A DNA stretch of 64,000 bases from Parachitinimonas caeni (GTDB lineage Bacteria; Pseudomonadota; Gammaproteobacteria; Burkholderiales; Chitinimonadaceae): contig NZ_JARRAF010000014.1 in the NCBI RefSeq assembly GCF_030129945.1, forward strand, positions 1-64,000. The letters run 5' to 3'. The position numbers were made by a program, and so were the translations under genes. This document shows, one piece after another, positions 27,820-38,537 of the stretch. Position 1 is the stretch's first letter. Each line of letters begins with the position of its first letter. Under the pieces are notes generated by a model that saw nothing but the letters and a program-made list of their open reading frames with translations, did not search any database and had not been told where the DNA came from.

Positions 27820-28754
27820 AGCTGATCGGGCTGACGGTTGGCGTGCTGGCTGATAATGCGCTGGAAGTAGGCTGGATCCTTGGTGTAGGTCAGCTCGCCC
27901 GCTTGCGGCTTATAGAAGTCGTACAGCCGCGACACCCAGAACCGCAATGCAGCGGCGCGCAACATAACATGCCAGGCTTCGTGTTCGTCGGGCGTGAAGG
28001 GGCGGATCGACTGATAGCCACTCAACAACGCGCGCGCCTTGGTAGCGTCGATGTCGCCGTCCGGCAACGAGCACCAATCGTTCAGCGTGATGGCGACGTC
28101 GTAGATCAGCACATCATTGCAGGCGTAGTAGAAGTCAATGAAGCCGCCAATTTTCTGGCCGTTCATCAAGACATTGTCACGGAACAGATCGGCATGGATG
28201 ACCCCGGATGGTAAATGGGTAAACCGATGCTTGGTCTGGAATTGCACTTCTGCCCGCAGCTGGGCGGCATCGGCGCTGTTCATGTGCGGGTAGATCTGTG
28301 GCGCTGTGCGATTCCACCACTCCGGACCGCGTGGATTGGCCATGCGCGCTGGGTAGGTCTGGGCGGCCAGATGCATCTCAGCCAGCATGGCACCTACCGC
28401 TTCGCACTGCTCGGGTGTGGGGTCTTCGGCGACATCGCCGGGCAGGCAGGTCACCATGCAGGTTGGCTTGCCACCCAGCTCGTCGATGTACTCATCGCGC
28501 AGATTGGCGATCGGCGCCGCCACCGCGATACCGTGATGTGCCAGATGTGCCAGAAGATTGACGTAGAACGGCAGCTCATGCTGCTTGAGCACTTCAAACA
28601 GGGTGAGCACATACCGGCCGTGCGTGGTGCTCACAAAATAATTGGTGTTGGTAATGCCCGATGCGATGCCTTGCAGCGCCTGCAGCTGGCCGATGGAGTA
28701 ACTCTTCAGCCATTCGCGCAGCTGATCCGGGGTGATGGGGGTGTAGACAGACAT
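27810..28754 (-). CDS. thrB: homoserine kinase (ThrB, APH-fold type)
   Basis: A 314-residue kinase that phosphorylates homoserine in threonine synthesis. It belongs to the aminoglycoside-phosphotransferase fold used by Pseudomonas and betaproteobacteria, not the GHMP type of E. coli. Catalytic loop GVIHADLFRDNVLM and metal motif GGFIDFYYACND are visible. ATG 28754 (MSVYTPITPDQLREWL) is the family start; the frame extends 20 codons upstream into the DUF2782 gene. The two are adjacent (7 bp), and the ECF sigma gene overlaps the 3' end. Confidence 0.95.
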   Translation of the reverse strand: MSVYTPITPDQLREWLKSYSIGQLQALQGIASGITNTNYFVSTTHGRYVLTLFEVLKQHELPFYVNLLAHLAHHGIAVAAPIANLRDEYIDELGGKPTCMVTCLPGDVAEDPTPEQCEAVGAMLAEMHLAAQTYPARMANPRGPEWWNRTAPQIYPHMNSADAAQLRAEVQFQTKHRFTHLPSGVIHADLFRDNVLMNGQKIGGFIDFYYACNDVLIYDVAITLNDWCSLPDGDIDATKARALLSGYQSIRPFTPDEHEAWHVMLRAAALRFWVSRLYDFYKPQAGELTYTKDPAYFQRIISQHANRQPDQLWL

Positions 28755-28761
28755 AGAAGGC

Positions 28762-29109
28762 TCAGAATCGTTTGATAACCCAGCGTGGCACGCGAAAACC
28801 CGAGTCGATGGCATCCCTTCGTATCATGTTGCCATCGCCCCGATCATCAACAAGGTAATACTCTGGCCCGACCTTGGGCTTGACCTTGATCATGTATAGG
28901 CGGCCATTGATCCGGTATTCGGTGGCGGTGGCGTCCTCGCGCTGCGAAATACTGATGTCCGGCTCTGGCACCGACTCATCGTCTGCAGGAATCGGTGGTG
29001 GCGGCGGCACGTTCACCTTTGGCGGTTCGGGCGGAGCATCGGCTGCCAGGGCCGATGCGGCAACAGTCAGCGCCCCGGCCATCAGCAGATAACGGGCAAG
29101 CAGGTTCAT
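28762..29109 (-). CDS. DUF2782 family secreted protein
   Basis: A 115-residue protein with signal peptide (MNLLARYLLMAGALTVAASALA), a proline-rich stretch (PKVNVPPPPPIP) and a conserved C-terminal part with REDATATEYRINGRLYMIKV and GPEYYLVDD. Function unknown; it commonly precedes thrB in related genomes. Seven bases separate it from thrB, so they share a transcript. Confidence 0.85.
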   Translation of the reverse strand: MNLLARYLLMAGALTVAASALAADAPPEPPKVNVPPPPPIPADDESVPEPDISISQREDATATEYRINGRLYMIKVKPKVGPEYYLVDDRGDGNMIRRDAIDSGFRVPRWVIKRF

Positions 29110-29230
29110 GAGGAATGTCCTTGATCTGGTCCAAGTAGCCTAGGCGTTGTTGGCCCATTTTTACGTCTAATCGACCAAGTATAGACCGCCCATCCGCCTC
29201 GACGGGCGCAGGGCGGTCAAGACGTACGGT

Positions 29231-29965
29231 TTAGAGGCTCAATTGCATTTCACGTTCAGCGGGAGACAGCGCGAAACCTCGCGTCTCGTAGAATTTGAAA
29301 ATGGCATCGACGATGGCTTTGGGCTCATCAACCACCTGCATCAGGTCCAGATCCCGGATGTCGATCATCTTCTCGTTTGCCAGCGTATTCTTCATCCATT
29401 CCAGCATGCCGCTCCAGAAATGGCTCCCCACCAGAAAGATGGGGATCTTGCGGCTCTTTCCGGTCTGAATCAGCGTCAGCGCTTCAGTCAACTCGTCCAG
29501 CGTGCCAAAGCCGCCAGGCATGACCACGTAGGCGGTTGCATTCTTGACGAACATCACCTTGCGGGCGAAGAAGTGGCGGAAAGTCTGACTGACATCCTGA
29601 TATGGATTGCCATGCTGCTCGTGCGGCAACTGGATATTCAGGCCGACAGACGGGGACTTGCCGTAGTAAGCCCCTTTGTTGGCGGCTTCCATGATGCCTG
29701 GCCCACCGCCCGAGATCACCGAAAAGCCCGCGTCGGATAAGCGGCGGGCAATGTCTTCGGCCAGCTTATAATAGGGGTGGTCACGCGGGGTGCGAGCGCT
29801 GCCGAAAATGCTGACGGCAGGCTGGATCGCTTGCAGGCGCTCGGTGGCCTCGACAAACTCCGCCATGATTTCGAACACCCGCCATGATTCGCGCGCCCGG
29901 TAGGCTTGGGCGGTGGCCATTGCGGCCGGGTCGGTTTCCCTCGGCAACTTATCTCTTAAAGTCAT
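29231..29965 (-). CDS. LOG-family protein (TIGR00730), putative nucleotide 5'-monophosphate phosphoribohydrolase
   Basis: A 244-residue Rossmann-like protein. The two LOG signatures are GGGPGIMEAANKGAY and MPGGFGTLDELTEAL. Such enzymes release the base from nucleoside monophosphates and, in some bacteria, make cytokinins. ATG 29965 (MTLRDKLPRETDP) is chosen because upstream codons lie in the promoter shared with polA. Divergent from polA (67 bp). Confidence 0.88.
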   Translation of the reverse strand: MTLRDKLPRETDPAAMATAQAYRARESWRVFEIMAEFVEATERLQAIQPAVSIFGSARTPRDHPYYKLAEDIARRLSDAGFSVISGGGPGIMEAANKGAYYGKSPSVGLNIQLPHEQHGNPYQDVSQTFRHFFARKVMFVKNATAYVVMPGGFGTLDELTEALTLIQTGKSRKIPIFLVGSHFWSGMLEWMKNTLANEKMIDIRDLDLMQVVDEPKAIVDAIFKFYETRGFALSPAEREMQLSL

Positions 29966-30031
29966 TGTGCAGGACGGTCCTGTTGACGGCCGCTTCTGCC
30001 CGCCATTTACGCGAGCAAAGGAGCGACGCGA

Positions 30032-32794
30032 ATGAAAACATTGGTTCTGATTGACGGCTCGTCTTATCTGTACCGGGCCTTTCATGCCCTGCCCGAACTG
30101 AGAAACCGCGCCGGAGCGCCAACTGGCGCTATCTACGGCATGGTGAACATGCTAAGGCGACTGGTCAAGGAACATCCGGCTGATTTTATCGCCTGCGTCT
30201 TCGATGCCAAGGGCAAGACCTTCCGCGATGAGTGGTATCCCGAGTACAAAGCCCACCGCCCACCGATGCCGGATGACCTGCGGACACAGATCGAACCCAT
30301 CCATGCTGCCGTGCGGGCACTGGGCCTGCCGATTTTGATGATAGACGGTGTCGAGGCGGATGACGTGATCGGCACACTGGCTGTTCAGGCCAGCAAGGCC
30401 GGGATCGCAACGACCATTTCGACCGGTGACAAGGACATGGCGCAGCTGGTGAATGAACACGTCAGCCTGATCAACACCATGACCGAGGAGCGCCTCGACC
30501 CGACTGGCGTGGAGGCCAAATTCGGGGTGCCGCCCAATCGCATCGTGGATTACCTGACTCTGGTTGGCGATAGCGTCGATAACGTGCCGGGCGTTGAAAA
30601 GTGTGGGCCCAAGACGGCAGTGAAGTGGCTGACGCAGTTTGGGGATCTTGATGCCTTGATTGCCAGGGCGGATGAAGTCGGCGGTGTGGTCGGCCAGAAT
30701 CTGCGCAAGGCGCTGGATTGGTTGCCGATGGGGCGCAAACTGGTGACGATCAAATGCGATGTGGATTTATCGGCCGAATTGCCCAAGGCATTTGAATCGC
30801 TGGTGCCGACCCCGGTAGACAAGGCGGCGTTGCGGCAGTTGTTCGAGACCTATGAATTCAAAACCTGGTTGCGCGAGCTGCAGGCGGGCGAGGGGGATGC
30901 CGGCACTGTGGTATCCAGCGCCGCACCGGGTGCAGCGGCCGATGAGCTGGCCCAGCCGATGTTGCCCAGTGGCGAGCTGGTTGAGCTGGCGCGTCAGTAT
31001 CAGATGCTGCTGCAGCCGGGGCAGCTGGAGGACTGGCTGCAGAAAATCACCGCATCGGATTTGGTAAGTGTGGATACCGAAACCACCTCGCTGGACCCGA
31101 TGCAGGCCCAGATTGTGGGCATCTCGTTTGCACTGGAGAGCGGCGAAGCCGCTTATTTGCCGCTCACACACCGCTACCCCGGTGTGCCGGAGCAGATTCC
31201 GCTTGATCTGGCACTGGCAACACTCAAACCGTGGCTGGAAAACCCTTCCAGTAAAAAGGTCGGGCAGAACCTCAAATACGACCAGCATGTATTCGCCAAT
31301 CACGGCATTGCGTTGGCCGGCGTGGCCGAGGACACCATGCTGCAGTCCTATGTGCTCGATAGTACCGAGCGCCACAATATGGACGACCTCGCGGCCAAAT
31401 ATCTGGGGCTCAAAACCATTGCCTATGAGGATATCTGCGGCAAAGGTGCCAAGCAGATCGGCTTTGATGAAGTAGACCTTGATACCGCCACCCGCTATTC
31501 GGCAGAAGATGCCGAAGTCACCATCAAGCTGCATCAGGCGTTGAGCCAGCGGCTGGCCGCAGGTGGCCGGCTGCAGTCGGTTTATCGCGACATTGAAATG
31601 CCGGCGCGAGAGGTGCTGTTCAGGATGGAGCGTAACGGCGTTCTGCTTGATAAAGCGGAGCTGGAGCGGCAGAGCCATGAACTGGCAACCCGCATGCTGG
31701 AACTGGAGCAACAGGCGCACGAACTGGCAGGGCAGCCTTTCAATCTGGGCTCGCCCAAGCAGATCGGCGAGATCTTGTTCGACAAGCTGAAATTGCCGGT
31801 GGTGAAAAAGACGCCCAAGGGCGCGCCTTCGACCGATGAGGATGTGTTGCAGGAGCTGGCGCGGGACTTCCCCTTGCCCAAACGCCTGCTGGAGCACCGT
31901 GGCCTGTCCAAGCTCAAATCAACTTACACCGACAAGCTTCCGTTGATGATCAATCCGAAGACGGGGCGTGTTCATACCAACTTTGCCCAGGCGGTGGCGG
32001 TGACGGGGCGTCTGGCCAGTAATGATCCGAATCTGCAGAACATTCCGATCCGCAGCCCGGAGGGGCGGCGGGTACGTCGGGCGTTTATTGCCGCTCCGGG
32101 TTATCGCATTGTTTCGGCCGATTATTCGCAGATCGAGCTGCGCATCATGGCGCATCTTTCGGGGGATGAAGGATTACTGGCGGCGTTCGAGCGTGGCGAT
32201 GACATCCACCGTGCCACGGCGGCTGAGGTGTTCGGCCTGGAGCGCGATCAGGTGAGTGCCGAGCAACGGCGTTACGCCAAGGCAATCAACTTTGGCCTGA
32301 TCTACGGCATGTCAGCCTTTGGTCTGGCGGCACAGCTGGAAATCGAACGTAGCGCGGCACAGCAATATATCGACCGCTATTTCACCCGCTACCCCGGTGT
32401 GGCCGAGTATATGCAACGCACCCGCGAGTCTGCCCGTGCGCAGGGTTATGTCGAAACCTGGTTTGGCCGGCGTCTGTGGTTGCCTGAGATTCGTTCCTCC
32501 AATCAGGGGCGGCGACAAGGGGCTGAGCGGGCAGCGATCAACGCCCCGATGCAAGGCACAGCGGCCGACTTGGTGAAGCTGGCGATGGTGGCAGTGCAGA
32601 ACTGGCTGGATGACGCGAAGCTGACGTCCCGACTGCTGCTGCAGGTACACGATGAGCTGGTGCTGGAGGTGCCGGAAGCCGAGCTGGCGGTCGTGCGCGA
32701 AGTTTTGCCGCAGAAGATGGCCGGTGTGGCCGACCTCAAGGTCACGCTTCTGGCCGAGGTGGGCGAGGGCGCCAACTGGGAAGAGGCACATTGA
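30032..32794 (+). CDS. polA: DNA polymerase I
   Basis: A 920-residue repair and Okazaki-processing polymerase. Residues 1 to about 290 are the 5'-3' exonuclease (LVLIDGSSYLYRAFHALP, DVIGTLA, GDSVDNVPGV). About 325-510 is the 3'-5' exonuclease with DTET (Asp 348, Glu 350) and YSAEDAEVT intact, so proofreading is expected. The polymerase domain has DYSQIELRIMAHLSGD, RRYAKAINFGLIYGMSAFGL and LLLQVHDELVLEVPE. AAGGAG precedes the ATG. Confidence 0.98.
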   Translation: MKTLVLIDGSSYLYRAFHALPELRNRAGAPTGAIYGMVNMLRRLVKEHPADFIACVFDAKGKTFRDEWYPEYKAHRPPMPDDLRTQIEPIHAAVRALGLPILMIDGVEADDVIGTLAVQASKAGIATTISTGDKDMAQLVNEHVSLINTMTEERLDPTGVEAKFGVPPNRIVDYLTLVGDSVDNVPGVEKCGPKTAVKWLTQFGDLDALIARADEVGGVVGQNLRKALDWLPMGRKLVTIKCDVDLSAELPKAFESLVPTPVDKAALRQLFETYEFKTWLRELQAGEGDAGTVVSSAAPGAAADELAQPMLPSGELVELARQYQMLLQPGQLEDWLQKITASDLVSVDTETTSLDPMQAQIVGISFALESGEAAYLPLTHRYPGVPEQIPLDLALATLKPWLENPSSKKVGQNLKYDQHVFANHGIALAGVAEDTMLQSYVLDSTERHNMDDLAAKYLGLKTIAYEDICGKGAKQIGFDEVDLDTATRYSAEDAEVTIKLHQALSQRLAAGGRLQSVYRDIEMPAREVLFRMERNGVLLDKAELERQSHELATRMLELEQQAHELAGQPFNLGSPKQIGEILFDKLKLPVVKKTPKGAPSTDEDVLQELARDFPLPKRLLEHRGLSKLKSTYTDKLPLMINPKTGRVHTNFAQAVAVTGRLASNDPNLQNIPIRSPEGRRVRRAFIAAPGYRIVSADYSQIELRIMAHLSGDEGLLAAFERGDDIHRATAAEVFGLERDQVSAEQRRYAKAINFGLIYGMSAFGLAAQLEIERSAAQQYIDRYFTRYPGVAEYMQRTRESARAQGYVETWFGRRLWLPEIRSSNQGRRQGAERAAINAPMQGTAADLVKLAMVAVQNWLDDAKLTSRLLLQVHDELVLEVPEAELAVVREVLPQKMAGVADLKVTLLAEVGEGANWEEAH

Positions 32795-32800
32795 TCGTAA

Positions 32801-33877
<1,077 letters not shown>

Positions 33878-33992
33878 CGGGCGTCCGGAGCGGGGCGGTC
33901 CCGCAGCACTGCTGGCCAGGCCGGGCTGAATGCTAGAGGCGGCATTGCTGCCCGGCTCCTATAATCGCGGAAGGCATGCCGGGACGCTCTCC

Positions 33993-35906
33993 ATGCAAAC
34001 GCTATATCGTTCATCTGCTACCGACAATGACACGACCGGCCTGAGTCATCAGTTGGTGCGCTTCGTTTCACGCGCGCGCAAGCCGCTGGCGTGGGCGGGG
34101 TTGGTGGTGATGGTTCTGGCCGCCCTGATCTTCCATGAGCTGCGGCAAAATCATGCCGATGCCCAGCTGAAAACCATGGTCGATGCCCGCAATCTGGCGC
34201 ATCTGATGGCCGAGCGGTTTTCCGGCAATCTGCGTGAAATCCGACTGATTCTTGATGACATTGGCGATACGCTTGGGCCAGCAGAGCTGGCCGAGGTGTC
34301 ATCAATGTCTTCCGAGCGCCATCAAGTGATAGAAAAGCTGCTGGCGGCCAAGCTCGAACACTATTCCCGCGTTGACCAGCTGGGCCTGATCGGTCCGGAT
34401 GGTCGCTTCATCCTGACTTCTGGCGCCGGGCCGGAACGCTCACTGAAAAATCACCCGATCTTCCGTACCCTGACTGAAAACCCAGGCCAGTCGCTGGCAT
34501 TTGGCCCGGCGATTGATGGCACGGGATTGGCGGTAGGGCTCCGGCTGGGCGAGGGGCATCAGTTCACTGGTGTTGCCGTCGCCAACCTTGGAACCGAGCA
34601 GCTGCAGAAGCTGTTGTTGGGGGTTGAGCTATCCGACGATGACATCGTCGCATTGGTGCGGGATGACCTGAGTCTGCTTGCCAGCCGGCCTGATCACCAC
34701 GAATTGGTTGGTCAGCCCCTGCCCTTGAAGAGTCAGATCGCTCAATGGGTCAATGCCCGTAGCGACGACGTGATCGGAGGGGTCGGGCTACTGGATGAAC
34801 GCATTCGTAGTTATGGCTTCAAACGGCTGGAGGAGGCGCCATTTCTGGTCATTGTTGGAGTCGGAGAGGAAGCTGGTTTGCGAGCCTGGCGGCATAAGGC
34901 GCTGGCTTATGTACTGGGTGGGATGCTTTCATCCTTGCTCTTGCTGGCCATTATTTACCGTGGCTGGCGCGAGACCGAACTGGTTGCAGCGATTGCCCGC
35001 CAGCAATCCCGATTACAGCAGCAGGAACAGCGCTTTCGTTTTGTGGTTGAAACCATGCCCACGCCTCTGCTGATGGTGCGGGCAAATGGGCTGGTGCTCT
35101 ATGCCAACCGCGCTGTGGGGGAGCTGCTGGGGGTGGCGTTGGCAGACATTATTGACCATCCGCTCTTTAGCTATGTCTCTCGCAACGAGCAAGCCACCGA
35201 GCTGGCGGCAAAGCTGGATAAGGAGCACACCCTGCATGACTATGAAATTCGTCTGAAGCGGGGCAGTGGTGAGGTGTTCTGGGCTTCTCTGGCAGCAACC
35301 CAGGTGGAGTGTGAAGGTGAGCCGGCTTACCTGATTGCGCTGGATGACATCACCCAGCGCAAGGTTGAGCAGGAAACCCTCTGGCGCAAGGCGACGCTCG
35401 ACCCGCTGACCGGCGTGGCGAATCGGGGCTATCTGCTGGAACTGGCCTACGGCAGCATCAGCCGTGCCAAGCGCTTCAATGAGCCCTTGGGGGTGTTGAT
35501 GCTGGATCTGGATTACTTCAAGCGCGTCAACGATACCTGGGGGCACGACGCCGGTGACAAGGTGCTGATGCGCTTTGCCGCAGAGTGCAGCAGTACCCTG
35601 CGGGGGTTTGATCTGCTGGGACGGATTGGCGGGGAGGAATTTGCCGTCATTCTGCCCAATACGCCGCTGGATGGGGCGTTGCTGGTGGCAGAACGGATTC
35701 GAGAGAGAATAGAAGCGTTATCGGTGCTGGTGCAGGACAACCAGCCGGTTCACGTTACCGTCAGTATTGGCCTGGCGATGTTGGCGTCTGAGGACCAGAC
35801 CATCGAAGATACCTTGCGGCGCGCAGATCAGGCGCTTTATGCCGCAAAAGCCGCCGGCCGGAATCGTGTCATGACGGATCTGGCAGAGGCACCGCCATCC
35901 CGGTGA
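33993..35906 (+). CDS. membrane diguanylate cyclase (sensor-PAS-GGDEF)
   Basis: A 637-residue c-di-GMP synthase candidate. Transmembrane helices at about 31-50 and 302-324 frame a periplasmic sensor region of about 250 residues (Cache-like by layout). A PAS domain (about 350-460) leads to a GGDEF domain with GGEEF at 546-550. RGFD at 537-540 is the RxxD inhibitory site five residues upstream, so product inhibition is expected. No neighbouring gene reveals the signal. ATG 33993 is chosen because the longer frame adds 21 unrelated residues. Confidence 0.92.
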   Translation: MQTLYRSSATDNDTTGLSHQLVRFVSRARKPLAWAGLVVMVLAALIFHELRQNHADAQLKTMVDARNLAHLMAERFSGNLREIRLILDDIGDTLGPAELAEVSSMSSERHQVIEKLLAAKLEHYSRVDQLGLIGPDGRFILTSGAGPERSLKNHPIFRTLTENPGQSLAFGPAIDGTGLAVGLRLGEGHQFTGVAVANLGTEQLQKLLLGVELSDDDIVALVRDDLSLLASRPDHHELVGQPLPLKSQIAQWVNARSDDVIGGVGLLDERIRSYGFKRLEEAPFLVIVGVGEEAGLRAWRHKALAYVLGGMLSSLLLLAIIYRGWRETELVAAIARQQSRLQQQEQRFRFVVETMPTPLLMVRANGLVLYANRAVGELLGVALADIIDHPLFSYVSRNEQATELAAKLDKEHTLHDYEIRLKRGSGEVFWASLAATQVECEGEPAYLIALDDITQRKVEQETLWRKATLDPLTGVANRGYLLELAYGSISRAKRFNEPLGVLMLDLDYFKRVNDTWGHDAGDKVLMRFAAECSSTLRGFDLLGRIGGEEFAVILPNTPLDGALLVAERIRERIEALSVLVQDNQPVHVTVSIGLAMLASEDQTIEDTLRRADQALYAAKAAGRNRVMTDLAEAPPSR

Positions 35907-35916
35907 GGATGGCGGT
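35891..35916 (+). terminator. hairpin overlapping the stop of the diguanylate cyclase gene
   Basis: ACCGCCATCC (35891-35900) and GGATGGCGGT (35907-35916) make a perfect 10-bp stem over 6 bases, with the TGA stop in the loop. No T-run follows. It separates the gene from the convergent prlC. Confidence 0.5.
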
Positions 35917-35969
35917 ATCGTCCGTTCAAGGCGGGGGCGGCTGGCAGTCCGGCCTCACCCGGGCCCGGT

Positions 35970-38015
35970 TCAGTTCGACAGACCGCGTGCTTTCAGCATT
36001 GGGCCGACTTCCGGCTCGCGCCCACGGAATGCTTTGAACGCCGCCCGTGGATCAATCGAGTTCCCTGTGCTGTAGATATGGCGGAGCAAGCGTTCAGCCA
36101 CGTCAGGTGCGAAGGGGTTCCCGGCTTCCTTGAAGGCATCATAGCCATCGGTATCCAGCACTTCAGCCCATAAGTACACATAGTAGCGGGAGGCATAATA
36201 GTCGCCGCCAAAAACGTGACCAAAGTGAGGAAGACGATGCCGCATGCGGATGCCGTCCGGCATGCCCAACTTGGCCAGCTGGGTCTGCTCGAAGCGGGTG
36301 ATGTCGAGTTGGCTAGGGTCGGTTTGCTGATGCAGGGCCAGATCAACCAGGGCGCTGGAAGTGTATTCGATGGTCTCGAACCCTTGGTTAAACTGGCTGG
36401 CAGCCCGCAACCGGTCGATCAAGGCGTCAGGAATCGGCTCGCCAGTTTCGACATGTCGTGCATGCTGCTTGAGCACACATGGCTCCAAGGCCCAGTTTTC
36501 AAAGATTTGCGAGGGCAGCTCGACAAAGTCTCCCAGTACGGCCGTGCCAGCCAGACGTGTATACCGCACGTTCGACAGTAATCCATGCAGGCCATGCCCG
36601 AACTCATGGAACAAGGTGCGCACGTCGTCAAAGCTCAGCAGCGTGTCGCCATCGCCCTTGGCGAAGTTATTGTTGTTGACGACGATGGGCAGGGTGATGC
36701 CCCGCGCTTTGGATTGGGTGCGATATTCGTCCATCCAGGCGCCGCCTTGCTTGGTGGCACGGGCAAAGTTGTCAGCCAGGAAGATTCCGATCAGCGCCTG
36801 ATCACGATCAAGCACTTCCCACAAGCGGACATCCGGGTGATACAGCGGGATGCCGGTCTTTTCAACGAAGCGCAAGCCAAATAGCCGGTTGGCACAGTCG
36901 AACATGGCCTCAGTCATGCGTGCCAACGAAAAATAGGGTTTGACCTCTTCATCATCCAGATCGTATTTGGCGATCCGGACCTTCTCGGCGTAATAGCGCC
37001 AATCCCAGGGCTGGATGTCGGTTGGTTGCCCTTCGCTGGCGGCAATCTCGGCCAGTTGCTGGCGTTCAGCGGCAGCGCGTTGCTTGGCGGGCTCCCACAC
37101 TTTGTACAGCAGGTCGTAAACCGCTGCCGGCGTGCCCGCCATGGTATCCACCAAGGTGTAATCGGCGAAGCTGACATGGCCATGCAACTTGGCCTGCTCC
37201 AGCCGCAAAGCCAGGATCTGGCTGGCCAATGGGCGATTATCGTGCTCGCCCGCATGTTCACCGCGTTGACTCCATGCTTCAAACGCACGCTCGCGCAGGT
37301 CGCGACGGCTGGAGAAAGTCAGGAATGGCATGACCAGCGAACGCGACAGGGTAATGACCCAGCCGTCGCGTTGGCGGTCCTGTGCAGCTTGTCGGGCCGC
37401 AGCCCGCAGAGATTCTGGCAGACCCGCCAGGTCTTCTTCACTTTGCAAGATCAACTCGAAGCCTGCTTCATCCGCCTGCACATTCTGCGAGAACCGAGTG
37501 GTCAGCTCAGCCAGCTGCTCGACAATCTCGCCGTAGCGGGCTTTATCCTGAGGCGATAGTTTCGCTCCTGCCAGCACGAAGTCCAGGTGATACCGCTCCA
37601 GCAGGCGTAGCTGCTCACCATCCAGACCCAATGCCTGCCGTTCCCGATGAAGGCTATCAATGCGGGCAAACAAGCGGCTGTTCAGATACACGCTGCTGTG
37701 ATGCGCGGCAAGGCGTGGTGCCAGCTTCAGTTCGACGGCCTGCAGCTCGGGCGAGGCCTCCGAGCTGGTCAGGTTGTAGAAAACCCGTTCGATACGGGTC
37801 AATAAGCCTGCCGCACCATCCAGAGCCGCCAGGGTGTTGTTAAAACTGGGGGGGGCTTCCTGTTCGGCGATCGCGTTGATTTCCTGCAGATGTGCCGCCA
37901 GAGCTACTTCAAAGGCAGGCTCGAAGTGCCGGGGGAAAATGCGGTCAAACGGTGGCAAACCATAGGGCGTGTCCCATGGCTGCAGCAGAGGGTTGTCTTG
38001 CATGGTCTGTGTCAT
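35970..38015 (-). CDS. prlC: oligopeptidase A (PrlC), M3 zinc metallopeptidase
   Basis: A 681-residue cytosolic thimet-type oligopeptidase that degrades short peptides, including signal-peptide fragments. The zinc motif is LFHEFGHGLHGLL with HEFGH at 470-474, and the length fits E. coli OpdA. ATG 38015 (MTQTMQDNPLLQPWDTP) is chosen because the 76 preceding codons of the frame do not resemble the family. A palindrome GGGATATCCC lies just upstream of the start. Confidence 0.96.
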   Translation of the reverse strand: MTQTMQDNPLLQPWDTPYGLPPFDRIFPRHFEPAFEVALAAHLQEINAIAEQEAPPSFNNTLAALDGAAGLLTRIERVFYNLTSSEASPELQAVELKLAPRLAAHHSSVYLNSRLFARIDSLHRERQALGLDGEQLRLLERYHLDFVLAGAKLSPQDKARYGEIVEQLAELTTRFSQNVQADEAGFELILQSEEDLAGLPESLRAAARQAAQDRQRDGWVITLSRSLVMPFLTFSSRRDLRERAFEAWSQRGEHAGEHDNRPLASQILALRLEQAKLHGHVSFADYTLVDTMAGTPAAVYDLLYKVWEPAKQRAAAERQQLAEIAASEGQPTDIQPWDWRYYAEKVRIAKYDLDDEEVKPYFSLARMTEAMFDCANRLFGLRFVEKTGIPLYHPDVRLWEVLDRDQALIGIFLADNFARATKQGGAWMDEYRTQSKARGITLPIVVNNNNFAKGDGDTLLSFDDVRTLFHEFGHGLHGLLSNVRYTRLAGTAVLGDFVELPSQIFENWALEPCVLKQHARHVETGEPIPDALIDRLRAASQFNQGFETIEYTSSALVDLALHQQTDPSQLDITRFEQTQLAKLGMPDGIRMRHRLPHFGHVFGGDYYASRYYVYLWAEVLDTDGYDAFKEAGNPFAPDVAERLLRHIYSTGNSIDPRAAFKAFRGREPEVGPMLKARGLSN

Positions 38016-38266
38016 AAGGGATATCCCGACTGGTTGAATTGAGTGGCGAATTGTAGCGCGGACAATGTGTCCGGCGTGGGTCTGACGTAACTGACGGTAT
38101 TGATCTGTCCTGGCTTTGGCTGGTTCCGGTTGTTCGGCGCATTTCGTCGCGAATTTTGGCAGCGCATGCCCCGATAAGCTGATTCTGTCGCAAGCCTGGC
38201 GAAGTCCTGGCTGGGCTTTGTCATCATGCCTCCATCGAAACACGCAATGCTCTCAAGGAGACCAGC

Positions 38267-38446
38267 ATGAAGAACGAACAAACCCTGAACCCTGTTGTGC
38301 AGTTTGGTACAGCCGCCGCCCTGACCTTCGTGTTGATTTTGGGTACCGGAAAGATGGTTGATCGCTCAATATCGAAGCTGCGCCCACAAGTTGAAACCGT
38401 GGTCCCGGCGGTGGCTTGCATGACCAACAAGTCGATGAATTCGTAA
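38267..38446 (+). CDS. small membrane protein, 59 residues, unrecognised
   Basis: ATG 38267 with AAGGAG six bases upstream opens a 59-codon frame: MKNEQTLNPVVQFGTAAAL, then a hydrophobic segment (about 13-27, ending VLILGTG) and a hydrophilic tail with one Cys (AVACMTNKSM). This would be a single-pass inner-membrane miniprotein with a charged C-terminal half. I do not recognise the family. The good ribosome binding site and the clean position between prlC and the next gene argue that it is real. Confidence 0.6.
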   Translation: MKNEQTLNPVVQFGTAAALTFVLILGTGKMVDRSISKLRPQVETVVPAVACMTNKSMNS

Positions 38447-38537
38447 TGGTGCTTGGAGGCTAGCCGGCCTGAATGCACAATCTTCCTCGCAGTTTGAGCC
38501 GGCCATGAAGGCCGGGCATGTTTGCGGAGGAGACCTT

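Noticed and set aside
30767-31897. 376-codon minus-strand open frame opposite polA
   Set aside because: Lies wholly in polA; the composition (many Gln, His, Leu) is that of a reversed GC-rich coding strand, and no domain is visible.
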